A stretch of DNA of 64,000 nucleotides from Actinomycetota bacterium. GTDB taxonomy: Bacteria > Actinomycetota > Rubrobacteria > Rubrobacterales > Rubrobacteraceae. Positions within the stretch are counted from its first letter, which is position 1; every line of letters starts with the position of its first letter. Where the stretch lies: the NCBI GenBank assembly GCA_902810695.1, contig CADDYV010000015.1, positions 1 through 64,000 on the forward strand, written 5' to 3'. Below, in pieces: positions 31,833-39,371 of this stretch. The position numbers and the translations under genes are program-made. A model generated the notes under the pieces. The model saw nothing but the letters and a program-made list of their open reading frames with translations, searched no databases and had not been told where the DNA came from.

Positions 31833-34139
31833 TCAAAGTTCCTTTGCTTCGAAGTCTTCGGGTGGTGCTCCGCAGACGGGGCATTCCTCGGGCGGAGCGG
31901 TGCCTTCGAGCTCCTCGCCGCAGACGGTGCAGACCATAATTACGGTCGCTACCGGATGCGGGGCGCCACCATCCGGGGATTCGATCTTCTCGCCGGTATC
32001 TCTGGCGAGGTCGGCGATGGAGATCTTGCCCGTGATCACGTCCTCCATCGTGTTGCGCGCGCCCGCGAGCGAGTCCTCGACCAGCGCGAGGTCTATCTGC
32101 TCGACGCCGCGCTCGCGCGCGAGCTTCTCGGTCATGTTGCGCGAGATGTTGCGCATGAACCCCTTGGGCGCACGCTCCAGGCGCTCGATGGCGTCATCGG
32201 TCCAGGTGAACTCCTTCGAGCCGCCCTCGGGGATCTTCGCGCCGACCTCTTTGAACGCCTTGTGGTCTATCGGGCACTTGCCGCCGCTCTCGCTTTCGAC
32301 CTTCTCCTTAGCGTGGCTTACGGGACAGCCACCTGACTTCACCTCTGGAGCCTCGCGGCCCGTCTCCTCGCGGTAGCACTGCTCGGCGTACTCGCGGGTT
32401 ACGGTGGTGTAGCCCTTCTTGAGCGCGCTCTTCTCCACCCTGGCCTTGACCCGGCGCTGCTCCTGCCACTCCTCTAAAGAGTCGAGGAAGGCTTTGGCGT
32501 CGTCGGTCCAGTGCAGCTCGCGCCCGTCGTAGACGCCGGAGCGGTTGAGGTTCTCGTCCTCGGAGACCTGCGTGATATCGGTGTCCACCGGGTGGAAGTG
32601 CGTCGGGCCAGCGCCGCAGACCGGGCAACGGGCGGGCATGCCCTTCGCCACGTAGCGGCAGTTGTCGCACTCGTAGCGGTCCTTGCCCTGGGCGGCGCGC
32701 CGGATCTCCTGCTGCACCTCCTCGGAGACGCCGATGATGTTGCCCTGGAACTCCGACTTGCCGAAGCCGCCCGCGCCGGAGGAGATGATCTCCTCCTTCT
32801 CCGAGCCGTTCTTCTTGTGGCCGTTGCCGCCCGAGGAGCCCTTCTTGCTCCGCTCGTCGAAGTCCTGGAAGAGAGAGTCTATCGGGGCCTCCTCGCCCGC
32901 GGCCTCGTTCTCGCGGATCTGGTCCCCGATGGCGTGCATGCTCTCCATCGCGCCGGGGGGCAGGATGTTCTCGATCACCTCGTCAATTACGCCCGCCGTA
33001 ATGACCGTGTAGCCCTTCTCGATGGCGTAGCGCAGGATGGCTCCCGTCGCCATCCCGACCACGAAGCCCGGAACCCGGTCCATCCGGGCGAGTGCCTCCT
33101 TGGTCCAGGTCATGTGCTCGGCGGCGGTGTAGAGGTCCGGGGCCTGGTACTCGTAGTTGCCGACCAGCACGTTCGTCGGCAGGTAGCGCATCATGTTCTC
33201 CGAGTTGGAGCCGATGTCCATGTCCTCGTCGGAGTGGTAGCCGATGCGCCCCATCACCACGAGCGTCGGATTTACTTCCTTGATGTACTTCAAAGTCTGC
33301 TCGAAGGGCTTTCCGGCGAGCAGGGTTGTCTTGAGGTCCACTCCCTCGTCGGCGGCAATCTTCCTGGCGACCTCCAGGTGGGCCGTGTAGATCTTGGCGA
33401 GCCCGGAGTCTATGATCTCCTCATGCAGCTTCTCCTGCTCCTTGAAGCGGAAGACCTTCTGCGCCTTGGTTGACAATACGCCCGCTATGGAGTGGAACAT
33501 CGCGTAGTGGAAGTACGGGTCGAAGACGCTTATCGCCTCGACCGTCCCGCCGAACTCGCGCGCGAGATCTATCGCCCTCTTGAGCCCGCCGAGCGACTTG
33601 GCGCTCCCGTCAACCGTGACGACGATGTGCTCGAAGGGGTTGCGGTCCAGGTCCTTGACGATCAGGCAGTCGGCCTTCTTGAGCCGCCTGACGACCCGCT
33701 CGGTAACAGAGCCGAGCACGGTGTCCTTGACGGCGGCCATGCCCATCGCGCCCATCACCACCAGGTCATAGTCCCCGGCGTTGACGTCCTCGGCGATGAC
33801 CTTGAAGTTCTTACCTTCGAGCGAGCGGCGGACCAGCTCGACGCCGTACTTCTCGCAGAGGGGCTCCAGCACGTCAATGTAGGAGTCGGTGATGATCTCC
33901 AGCCCCTTGGTGATGAGCTGGTCGTGGATCTTGCGCTGACGCTTCATCTCGTCCTCGTCGCGGAACTCTTCGGGGAGCCCGCTCTCCATCTGCCGGAAGC
34001 GTACGTCGTGCATCCTCGCGGCGTAGGCGTGGCAGCCGGCTACCTTCCCGCCGAACCTGCGCGCCACCTCGGCCCCGATGACGCACGCCTGGTTGGAGTA
34101 GTCCGAGTTGTCTACTGGGACGTAGATCTCTTTGTACAT
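31833..34139 (-). CDS. Tandem UspA - PCP_red - rubredoxin fusion protein
   Basis: This is a 768-residue soluble multidomain protein. Two UspA domains (about 1-163 and 170-327) carry the nucleotide-binding end motifs VVMGAMGMAAVKDTVLGSV and VVMGRIG. Three copies of a PCP_red-like helical module follow, each starting WTxxA: about 344-395, 543-590 and 645-700. Rubredoxin-like CxxC pairs are at Cys491/494 with 505/508 and at Cys737/740 with 753/756. Two CPxxH motifs occur at 605 and 622. The linker 430-465 is Gly/Lys-rich. PCP_red is named from the protochlorophyllide reductase B subunit C-terminus. With the neighbouring ferredoxin and divergent di-iron protein, a redox or gas-stress role is inferred. 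Confidence 0.85.
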   Translation of the reverse strand: MYKEIYVPVDNSDYSNQACVIGAEVARRFGGKVAGCHAYAARMHDVRFRQMESGLPEEFRDEDEMKRQRKIHDQLITKGLEIITDSYIDVLEPLCEKYGVELVRRSLEGKNFKVIAEDVNAGDYDLVVMGAMGMAAVKDTVLGSVTERVVRRLKKADCLIVKDLDRNPFEHIVVTVDGSAKSLGGLKRAIDLAREFGGTVEAISVFDPYFHYAMFHSIAGVLSTKAQKVFRFKEQEKLHEEIIDSGLAKIYTAHLEVARKIAADEGVDLKTTLLAGKPFEQTLKYIKEVNPTLVVMGRIGYHSDEDMDIGSNSENMMRYLPTNVLVGNYEYQAPDLYTAAEHMTWTKEALARMDRVPGFVVGMATGAILRYAIEKGYTVITAGVIDEVIENILPPGAMESMHAIGDQIRENEAAGEEAPIDSLFQDFDERSKKGSSGGNGHKKNGSEKEEIISSGAGGFGKSEFQGNIIGVSEEVQQEIRRAAQGKDRYECDNCRYVAKGMPARCPVCGAGPTHFHPVDTDITQVSEDENLNRSGVYDGRELHWTDDAKAFLDSLEEWQEQRRVKARVEKSALKKGYTTVTREYAEQCYREETGREAPEVKSGGCPVSHAKEKVESESGGKCPIDHKAFKEVGAKIPEGGSKEFTWTDDAIERLERAPKGFMRNISRNMTEKLARERGVEQIDLALVEDSLAGARNTMEDVITGKISIADLARDTGEKIESPDGGAPHPVATVIMVCTVCGEELEGTAPPEECPVCGAPPEDFEAKEL

Positions 34140-34483
34140 AAAACCCCTGCTCCCTAGCTTTCCAGGACGCTAAAGCTACTGTTCGCCGTCATTGCAGAAG
34201 ACTTTCTCAACCACCTGCGTAATCTACTCTCTGCTTCGTTATACCGCAAATAAAAGGATTCACACGAATCGTGCATTACATACGGTGATTTCGAAGTCTC
34301 CCCGGGAATGAGGGGTTAGACCCCTCCCGGGTTCCGCGCAGGGCGTCAGGGAAGAATCAAATGAGCGTTTTCACGGTCTCTCCGTTTGGCTGCGGGAGAA
34401 AATCACCCAAATGGGTGATGTGTCCTGATGTCCCCGGATGACATAATTCGTCATGACGAAGGGTTTGCGAAAGGAGGCACGTG
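34140..34483. promoter_or_regulatory. Divergent control region with palindromes
   Basis: The spacer between the Usp fusion and the di-iron protein holds three dyads. ATCACCCAAATGGGTGAT (34402-34419) is a perfect 8-base inverted repeat around AA, in layout like LuxR/NarL-family or DevR-like sites. ATGACATAATTCGTCAT (34438-34454) has perfect 5-base arms. A strong hairpin, CCCGGG-AATG-AGGGGT with ACCCCT-CCCGGG, lies at about 34301-34332. A strong ribosome site (AAAGGAGG, 34470-34477) serves the di-iron gene. Co-regulation of both directions is likely. Confidence 0.65.
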
Positions 34484-35221
34484 ATGGCACGGGTTGACGA
34501 GGTGGCTGCTGGGATCTACCGGATCTGCACCACCGTGCAGTTGGGGGAAGAAGCGTTCCAGTTCAACCAGTTCTTGATCGACGATGAACGCCCCGCCCTG
34601 GTTCACACCGGCATGTTCCCGATGTACGATGACGTGCGTAAAGCCGTGGCCGAAGTCCTTGACCCCAAACGCCTCGCGTACGTCGTCTGCCCGCACTTCG
34701 AGGCGGACGAGTGCGGCGGCATGGGACGTTTCGTCGAGGAAGCACCCGAGGCGGTTTTGGCGTGTAGCGAAGCAGGAGCGTTCCTCAACCTGATGCAGTG
34801 GGACTACACCGGTCCCGTGCAGGGCTTCAAGGACGGCGAGAGTATAGACCTCGGGGAGCACAGGCTGCGCTTCATCGAAACCCCTCACGTCCACCACTGG
34901 GACTCGATGATGGTCTTCGAGGAGACGACAGGCAGCCTCTTTCCTGCGGATCTCTATATGCAGTGGGGAGATCAGCCACCGATCGTGCGCGAGAACCTGG
35001 GCGGGGAGATGTGCCAGGGCTACCGTGAAGTCGGCATTTTCGCCGCCGAAGAACCCGTGCGTAGGGTCGTGGACCGCCTCGAAAAACTCGACCCTCGATG
35101 GATTCATCCGATGCACGGGGGGAGCCTGTCTAAAGAGGTGGTGCCCGACTACACCCGTGCGCTCAGAGAAGAGGAGTTCGCCTTCGAAGGAAAGATATTC
35201 GGACGCGCGATCCCCGACTGA
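34484..35221 (+). CDS. Metallo-beta-lactamase-fold di-iron protein (ODP/flavodiiron-like)
   Basis: A 245-residue stand-alone version of the di-iron domain of flavodiiron proteins. Ligands match: His71, Glu73, Asp75 (HFEADECGG), a His in THVHH-type segment PHVHHWDS near 135-138, Asp156 and His208 or His211 (IHPMHGG). The Glu76 in place of a second His follows the oxygen-binding di-iron protein (ODP) subgroup. It probably binds or reduces O2 or NO, with electrons from rubredoxin or ferredoxin, both encoded divergently. The start at 34484 was chosen because AAAGGAGG is six bases upstream; a GTG precedes it directly. Confidence 0.87.
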   Translation: MARVDEVAAGIYRICTTVQLGEEAFQFNQFLIDDERPALVHTGMFPMYDDVRKAVAEVLDPKRLAYVVCPHFEADECGGMGRFVEEAPEAVLACSEAGAFLNLMQWDYTGPVQGFKDGESIDLGEHRLRFIETPHVHHWDSMMVFEETTGSLFPADLYMQWGDQPPIVRENLGGEMCQGYREVGIFAAEEPVRRVVDRLEKLDPRWIHPMHGGSLSKEVVPDYTRALREEEFAFEGKIFGRAIPD

Positions 35222-35302
35222 GTGCGGGAGGATTGGTCTCTTTACCTCCGCCGTGGTGCCACGCTCCAGGATCCGGTACAGAGAAATGCTTCGCCAAACG
35301 TT

Positions 35303-36529
35303 TCAATCCTTGATATGAACCGGCCAGATACCGTAGGCCACGACGCGGGCCGGAATATCGCGAACGACCGGCAACTGGAGCAACAGCCTGAAGAGAGCTG
35401 GCGGTGCAAACGGCCCGCCGGACGCCAGTGCGGGGGTCACGAGCTGCCGCTGGGCCATCGCCTGGGCAGCCTGGATGATCCGGGTGGGAACTTCGCGGCG
35501 GAGCTGCACGGAACGCAGGTCTCTCTCGTTCACCCTCCCATCGAGCAGCGGCTTTGCCAGCACGTTCGACGCTACTACTGCGTCCTGGATGGCGTAGTTG
35601 ATCCCAACCCCGCCGACCGGGCTCATCACGTGCGCCGCATCACCGATGAGCAGAAGCCCCGGCTTGTACCAACGTGGGCAGCGGCTCGACTCGACAGAGA
35701 GCAGCGAAGCCTGCTTCCAATCCTTGAACTCCTTTACACGGTCGGCGAACATCGGCACGAGTCTGGCGATGGCTTCGTGCAGGGTCTCGACGCCGGAGGC
35801 GCGCAGCTTCGAGTAAGAGCCTTTGGGGATAACGTAGCCGACCTGCCAGTAATCGAAGCGGTTGATAACGATCAGAACCTCCCCTGCCCCGAAGCGGCCC
35901 GTCGTCTCCTCGGGATCTCCCTCGTACCGGGGCAGCCGGAACCAGAGCACGTCCATCGGTGGTGAGGTCTTTCGGGGTTCGAGGCCGGCGAGCTTCCTCA
36001 CGTGGCTGCCCCGCCCATCCGCACCCACGGTCAAAAGCGCCCGCACCTCACGCCAGCCATCCTCCCCCCTGTATCGGACGCCCCGGACGATCCCATCATG
36101 CCTGATAAGCTCCCGCACCCGCGCATTCATGACGAGGCGGAAGTTTGGGTAGCGCCGCGCCTCTGCGGTAACGAACTCCAGAAAGCTCTTCTGGGGCATC
36201 ATCGTGATGTAGGGGAACTTCGTTTTGAGGCGGCGGAAATCTATCGGGGTAAAGGGACCGGCGGCACTCTGGAAGGTTAGATCCCGTACCCTGCTGTGAC
36301 GAAGCTCCAGCAGCCTCTCGGCCAATCCCAACTCATCCATAAGCTCCATGACCGAGGGATGGATGGTGTCGCCGCGGAACTCCCGGTCGAAGTCCGGGTG
36401 CGCCTCGAGCAGCGTAACGGGTACGCCTTTGCGCGCCAGCAGCAGTGCGAGCATCGCCCCCGCAGGCCCTCCGCCCACGACGCAGCAGACCGTCTCCTTC
36501 ACCTCAACGCTCGTTTGCTCCGCTGTCAT
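35303..36529 (-). CDS. FAD-dependent aromatic-hydroxylase-like monooxygenase
   Basis: The N-terminal GGGPAGAMLALLLARKG, the central DGRGSHVR and the C-terminal LIGDAAHVMSPVGGVGINYA are the three landmark motifs of class A flavoprotein monooxygenases (PheA/UbiH/Rox type). Length 408. The ATG at 36529 has GAGGAG six bases upstream; the longer frame overlaps the permease gene. It is co-transcribed with the ABC exporter and TetR gene, so it may modify the same toxic compound that the pump expels, by analogy with rifampicin or tetracycline monooxygenases. Confidence 0.87.
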   Translation of the reverse strand: MTAEQTSVEVKETVCCVVGGGPAGAMLALLLARKGVPVTLLEAHPDFDREFRGDTIHPSVMELMDELGLAERLLELRHSRVRDLTFQSAAGPFTPIDFRRLKTKFPYITMMPQKSFLEFVTAEARRYPNFRLVMNARVRELIRHDGIVRGVRYRGEDGWREVRALLTVGADGRGSHVRKLAGLEPRKTSPPMDVLWFRLPRYEGDPEETTGRFGAGEVLIVINRFDYWQVGYVIPKGSYSKLRASGVETLHEAIARLVPMFADRVKEFKDWKQASLLSVESSRCPRWYKPGLLLIGDAAHVMSPVGGVGINYAIQDAVVASNVLAKPLLDGRVNERDLRSVQLRREVPTRIIQAAQAMAQRQLVTPALASGGPFAPPALFRLLLQLPVVRDIPARVVAYGIWPVHIKD

Positions 36530-36539
36530 CCGAAACTCC

Positions 36540-37274
36540 TCACTCGACTTCCCGGAGCGTGCGCGAGGCGAGAAGCAGCAGGGCCACGCCGTATCCCACG
36601 AGCACGGCGAGACTTCCCCAGGCATTATTCAAGGAACCGTTCGGCTTTATGACTTCCTGGATGACGTTGTTGGCGTAGTAGAGTGGGAAAGCGTGCCCCA
36701 GCCATTGCGCCCACTCCGGCAGAAGATCTGCGTCCATGAGCAATCCAGAGAGGAAGACCGAGGGAAGTATGATCAAGGGCACGAACGGAAATACCTGGCT
36801 CTCGCGGCGGGCGAAGGTCGAGACGAAGATTCCGAGCATCACCGAGGCTATCGCCAGGATCCAAACGACCACAAACAGCGCCGCGAGCGTCTTTGTGTCG
36901 TAGTCGAGCTTGAAGAGCCAGATCGCTTCAGCTAAAGCGACGGCGGCCTGGAATGTCGCAAGCCCCAGGTATCCGAGCATGTAGCCGCCGATGATCTCGG
37001 TTCGCCTAAAGCCGTTTACGAACATGCGCTCCAGCGTGCCGGCTGTGCGCTCCTGCACCAGCGCGATGGCACACAGCAGGAAGGCCAGGAAGTGAACCAG
37101 AAACGCTGCGACCGGAATCGCATAGCGGCCTACGTCGAGGGTGGGAGGGAGGGTGTCGAAGAACACCTTGAGAAAGTACACGATCACGAGCGGAGCAACG
37201 ATCGAGAGCACCAGAAATCGCGGGTTGCGCAAGAGCTGACTGATAACCCGCCGGGCGATGATGGGGGTGCGCAT
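36540..37274 (-). CDS. ABC-2 type transporter permease
   Basis: Six membrane helices in ABC-2 arrangement are visible, with ALVQERTAGTLERMFVNGFRR after the second helix and LIILPSVFLSGLLMDADLLP near the fifth, both diagnostic of drug or polysaccharide exporters of the DrrB/NodJ group. Its ATG shares bases with the ATPase stop (TGATG). Together with the ATPase it forms a half-size exporter, probably for a hydrophobic drug-like substrate. Confidence 0.9.
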   Translation of the reverse strand: MRTPIIARRVISQLLRNPRFLVLSIVAPLVIVYFLKVFFDTLPPTLDVGRYAIPVAAFLVHFLAFLLCAIALVQERTAGTLERMFVNGFRRTEIIGGYMLGYLGLATFQAAVALAEAIWLFKLDYDTKTLAALFVVVWILAIASVMLGIFVSTFARRESQVFPFVPLIILPSVFLSGLLMDADLLPEWAQWLGHAFPLYYANNVIQEVIKPNGSLNNAWGSLAVLVGYGVALLLLASRTLREVE

Positions 37275-38122
37275 CAGGCGACCTCCTCCTCGATAAGAGA
37301 CAGGATCACACTCTCCAACGAGTCAGCCTCCACGCTTACGGCGGTTACATCCGCGGAGAGGCCGTAGAGCCGGAGCGCGGCGGCAAAATCCTCGGGACGT
37401 CCGCTGATGATCCGCTCCTCTTCCTTCCCGTCTTTACCGATAAGCAGGCGAGTCTTTCCTCTTTGCAGAATCTGGCGGGGTGCATCGGAGGTGATGATGC
37501 GTCCCTGGCGGAGGATCGCGATGCGATCGCACAGCATCGCTTCGTCCATCAGGTGCGTGCTGATAAACAGCGTCGCACCATCTGCGGCCAGCTTCCTGAA
37601 GGTCTCCCAGAGCCGGCTCCTGAGCTGCGGGTCCACCGCAGCTGTCGGCTCATCGAGAAACAGGATCTCCGGCCTGTGGACGAGCGCGCAGGCCAGGGAG
37701 ACGCGGCGCTTCATGCCGCCGGAGAAGGTGTAGAGAGGGTCTCTGGCCCGATCCGTGAGATCGGTGAGCCTAAGTACCTCTTCCACCCTCTTCCCCAGAT
37801 CGGGCACTCGATGGGCCGATCCGAAGAACTCGATGTTGGCCCGCGCCGGAAGGTCGTCGTAGAGCGCGGGGACCTGGGGCATGTAGCCGATCCGCTGCCG
37901 CAGTTCCGCTCGATCTTTGAGCGGATCTTTCCCTATCACCCGGACCTTGCCTTCCGTAAAACGCAGAGCGCCGACCAGCGCCTTGATGAGCGTAGTCTTT
38001 CCCGCCCCGTTGGGTCCGACGAGCCCGAAGACCGCCCCTCCAGGCACCCGCAGATCCACGCCTCTCAGCGCCTCGACCCTGCCGTATCGTTTGGACAACC
38101 CGCTAACTTCTATGGCATCCAT
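37274..38122 (-). CDS. ABC transporter ATP-binding protein
   Basis: Walker A GPNGAGKTT (about 36-44), the signature FSGGMKRRVSLA, Walker B ILFLDEPTAAVD and the H-loop STH are all present. The C-terminal extension of about 70 residues resembles DrrA-type drug exporters. Its first 20 bases overlap the end of the TetR gene and its last base starts the permease ATG, so the four genes are one operon. Confidence 0.93.
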   Translation of the reverse strand: MDAIEVSGLSKRYGRVEALRGVDLRVPGGAVFGLVGPNGAGKTTLIKALVGALRFTEGKVRVIGKDPLKDRAELRQRIGYMPQVPALYDDLPARANIEFFGSAHRVPDLGKRVEEVLRLTDLTDRARDPLYTFSGGMKRRVSLACALVHRPEILFLDEPTAAVDPQLRSRLWETFRKLAADGATLFISTHLMDEAMLCDRIAILRQGRIITSDAPRQILQRGKTRLLIGKDGKEEERIISGRPEDFAAALRLYGLSADVTAVSVEADSLESVILSLIEEEVA

Positions 38123-38735
38123 CGCCCTGTTCCTCTCCGGGCTCCAGGCCCTCCAGAAAAATTTTGACCGCTGTCTCTATGTGCTCTTCGTCGGTCAGCC
38201 CGTCTTCTCTTATGACCGGAAAGAGCAGCTTGCCACCGGCCTGGGGAAGAAGCATCCCTATGAAGGCGCGGGCGCTGGATCTGGTATCGTGCGGGCGGAG
38301 CCTGCCGAGTTCGATCTGACGTGCCATGTACTGCTTCAGGAACCCCAGCATCCTCTTCACCACCGCGTTACCGAATATCTCCGCGATCTCGCGCCGCCTC
38401 ATGGCCTCGCCCATCATCAGCCGCGCCATCCGCTGGGCAGAGGTATTGTCGAAGGTCGAAAGGTAACCCCTGGCAATCGTCGGCAACACCTTCTCCGGCG
38501 GTGACTCCAGGAGCCCCGTAGGATCCCGCACCGCGCGCAACACCGGAATCCTGGACTCCAGAACCTCCCGGAAAAGCGCCTCCTTGTCCGGGAAATACCA
38601 GTAGATCAAAGCCGGAGACTGCAACCCGGCCGCCTCCGCGATGCTCTTGATCGTAGCCCCCTTGAACCCCTTCGCCGCAAACTCCCCAAACGCCGCCTCC
38701 AGAATCTGCTCCCGCCGATCAAAATCCTCAGCCAA
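38103..38735 (-). CDS. TetR family regulator of the ABC/monooxygenase operon
   Basis: A TetR helix-turn-helix spans about 12-55 (ILEAAFGEFAAKGFKGATI, then SPALIYWYFPDKEALF). The C-terminal domain is helical and would bind the inducer. The TTG at 38735 was selected because AAGGAGAGG lies six bases upstream; the longer frame to 38762 begins inside the palindrome. It is the first gene of its operon, and the dyads upstream suggest autoregulation by a drug-responsive repressor. Confidence 0.88.
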   Translation of the reverse strand: MAEDFDRREQILEAAFGEFAAKGFKGATIKSIAEAAGLQSPALIYWYFPDKEALFREVLESRIPVLRAVRDPTGLLESPPEKVLPTIARGYLSTFDNTSAQRMARLMMGEAMRRREIAEIFGNAVVKRMLGFLKQYMARQIELGRLRPHDTRSSARAFIGMLLPQAGGKLLFPVIREDGLTDEEHIETAVKIFLEGLEPGEEQGDGCHRS

Positions 38736-38749
38736 AGAACCTCTCCTTG

Positions 38750-38798
38750 ATTGACTATTCAATAAGCACGATATACTTGATTGAATATTCTGTCAAGT
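38750..38798. promoter_or_regulatory. Candidate operator: repeated palindromic motif upstream of TetR gene
   Basis: ATTGACTATTCAAT (38750-38763) is a dyad with perfect ATTGA/TCAAT arms. A second, similar copy, TTGATTGAATATTC (38777-38790), lies 28 bases away, so CTTGATTGA(A/C)TATTC occurs twice as a direct repeat. The sequence is AT-rich and sits just upstream of the TetR start, which suggests two TetR dimers binding over the promoter. Confidence 0.6.
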
Positions 38799-38926
38799 AA
38801 AAGCAGCAGGGATCTATCCAGAGGGAAGCGTGGAAAGCGAAAACGTCTGACCTTGCGGCGCAACCTGAGGTCCGGTTCTGCGTACAAACAGTCAATAACG
38901 CCTATTGGATCAAGAGGTGAACGGTT

Positions 38927-39154
38927 ATGAAAAATGCGGGTGTTGCGGCGGTTTTGAGCTTCTTCATCTCGGGGCTGGGTCAGATCTACAATGGCCAGAT
39001 CATCAAGGGGTTGCTCTTCGTGGCCGCTTACGCGATCAGCGTGGCGCTGATGCACGTGCTGATCGGGTTCCTCATCTTCCCCATTGTCTGGATCTGGGGC
39101 ATCTTCGACGCCTACCGGACGGCGGAGCGCATCAACGCGCGCAGGAGTTACTGA
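38927..39154 (+). CDS. TM2-domain small membrane protein
   Basis: The 75-residue protein has two membrane helices with the TM2 signature: VLSFFISGLGQIYNGQIIKG at the start and GIFDAYRTAERIN after the second helix. TM2 proteins are widespread small membrane proteins of unknown function. AGAGGTGA precedes the ATG. A small coiled-coil gene follows 16 bases later. Confidence 0.85.
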   Translation: MKNAGVAAVLSFFISGLGQIYNGQIIKGLLFVAAYAISVALMHVLIGFLIFPIVWIWGIFDAYRTAERINARRSY

Positions 39155-39170
39155 TAACATTTTCGGCACT

Positions 39171-39362
39171 ATGGCCGAGCAAGACCTTCTGCTGCTGGAG
39201 AGTGCAGTAACCGCGATAGAGGAGGCGGTAGCAGCCGTCTCTCAGGAAGTCGAACGCGACCGGCTAGGTGACGCTTCGCTGGCCCGGCTCTCGAGGGTCG
39301 AGGCGGAGCTAAACCGCAGCCGGCTGACCCTGGAGAAGATCATCCAGGAAGAGTCGGGCTGA
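39171..39362 (+). CDS. Small acidic coiled-coil protein (63 aa)
   Basis: From the ATG at 39171 the frame encodes a Glu/Leu/Ala-rich, almost entirely helical peptide (LLLLESAVTAIEEAVAAVSQ, then LSRVEAELNRSRLTL) with a heptad-like pattern. It lies just after the TM2 gene and ends ten bases before the convergent marP-like gene's stop. No ribosome site is obvious. It was not recognised; the coding character is good but evidence is limited. Confidence 0.5.
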   Translation: MAEQDLLLLESAVTAIEEAVAAVSQEVERDRLGDASLARLSRVEAELNRSRLTLEKIIQEESG

Positions 39363-39371
39363 GCCAGCGGT

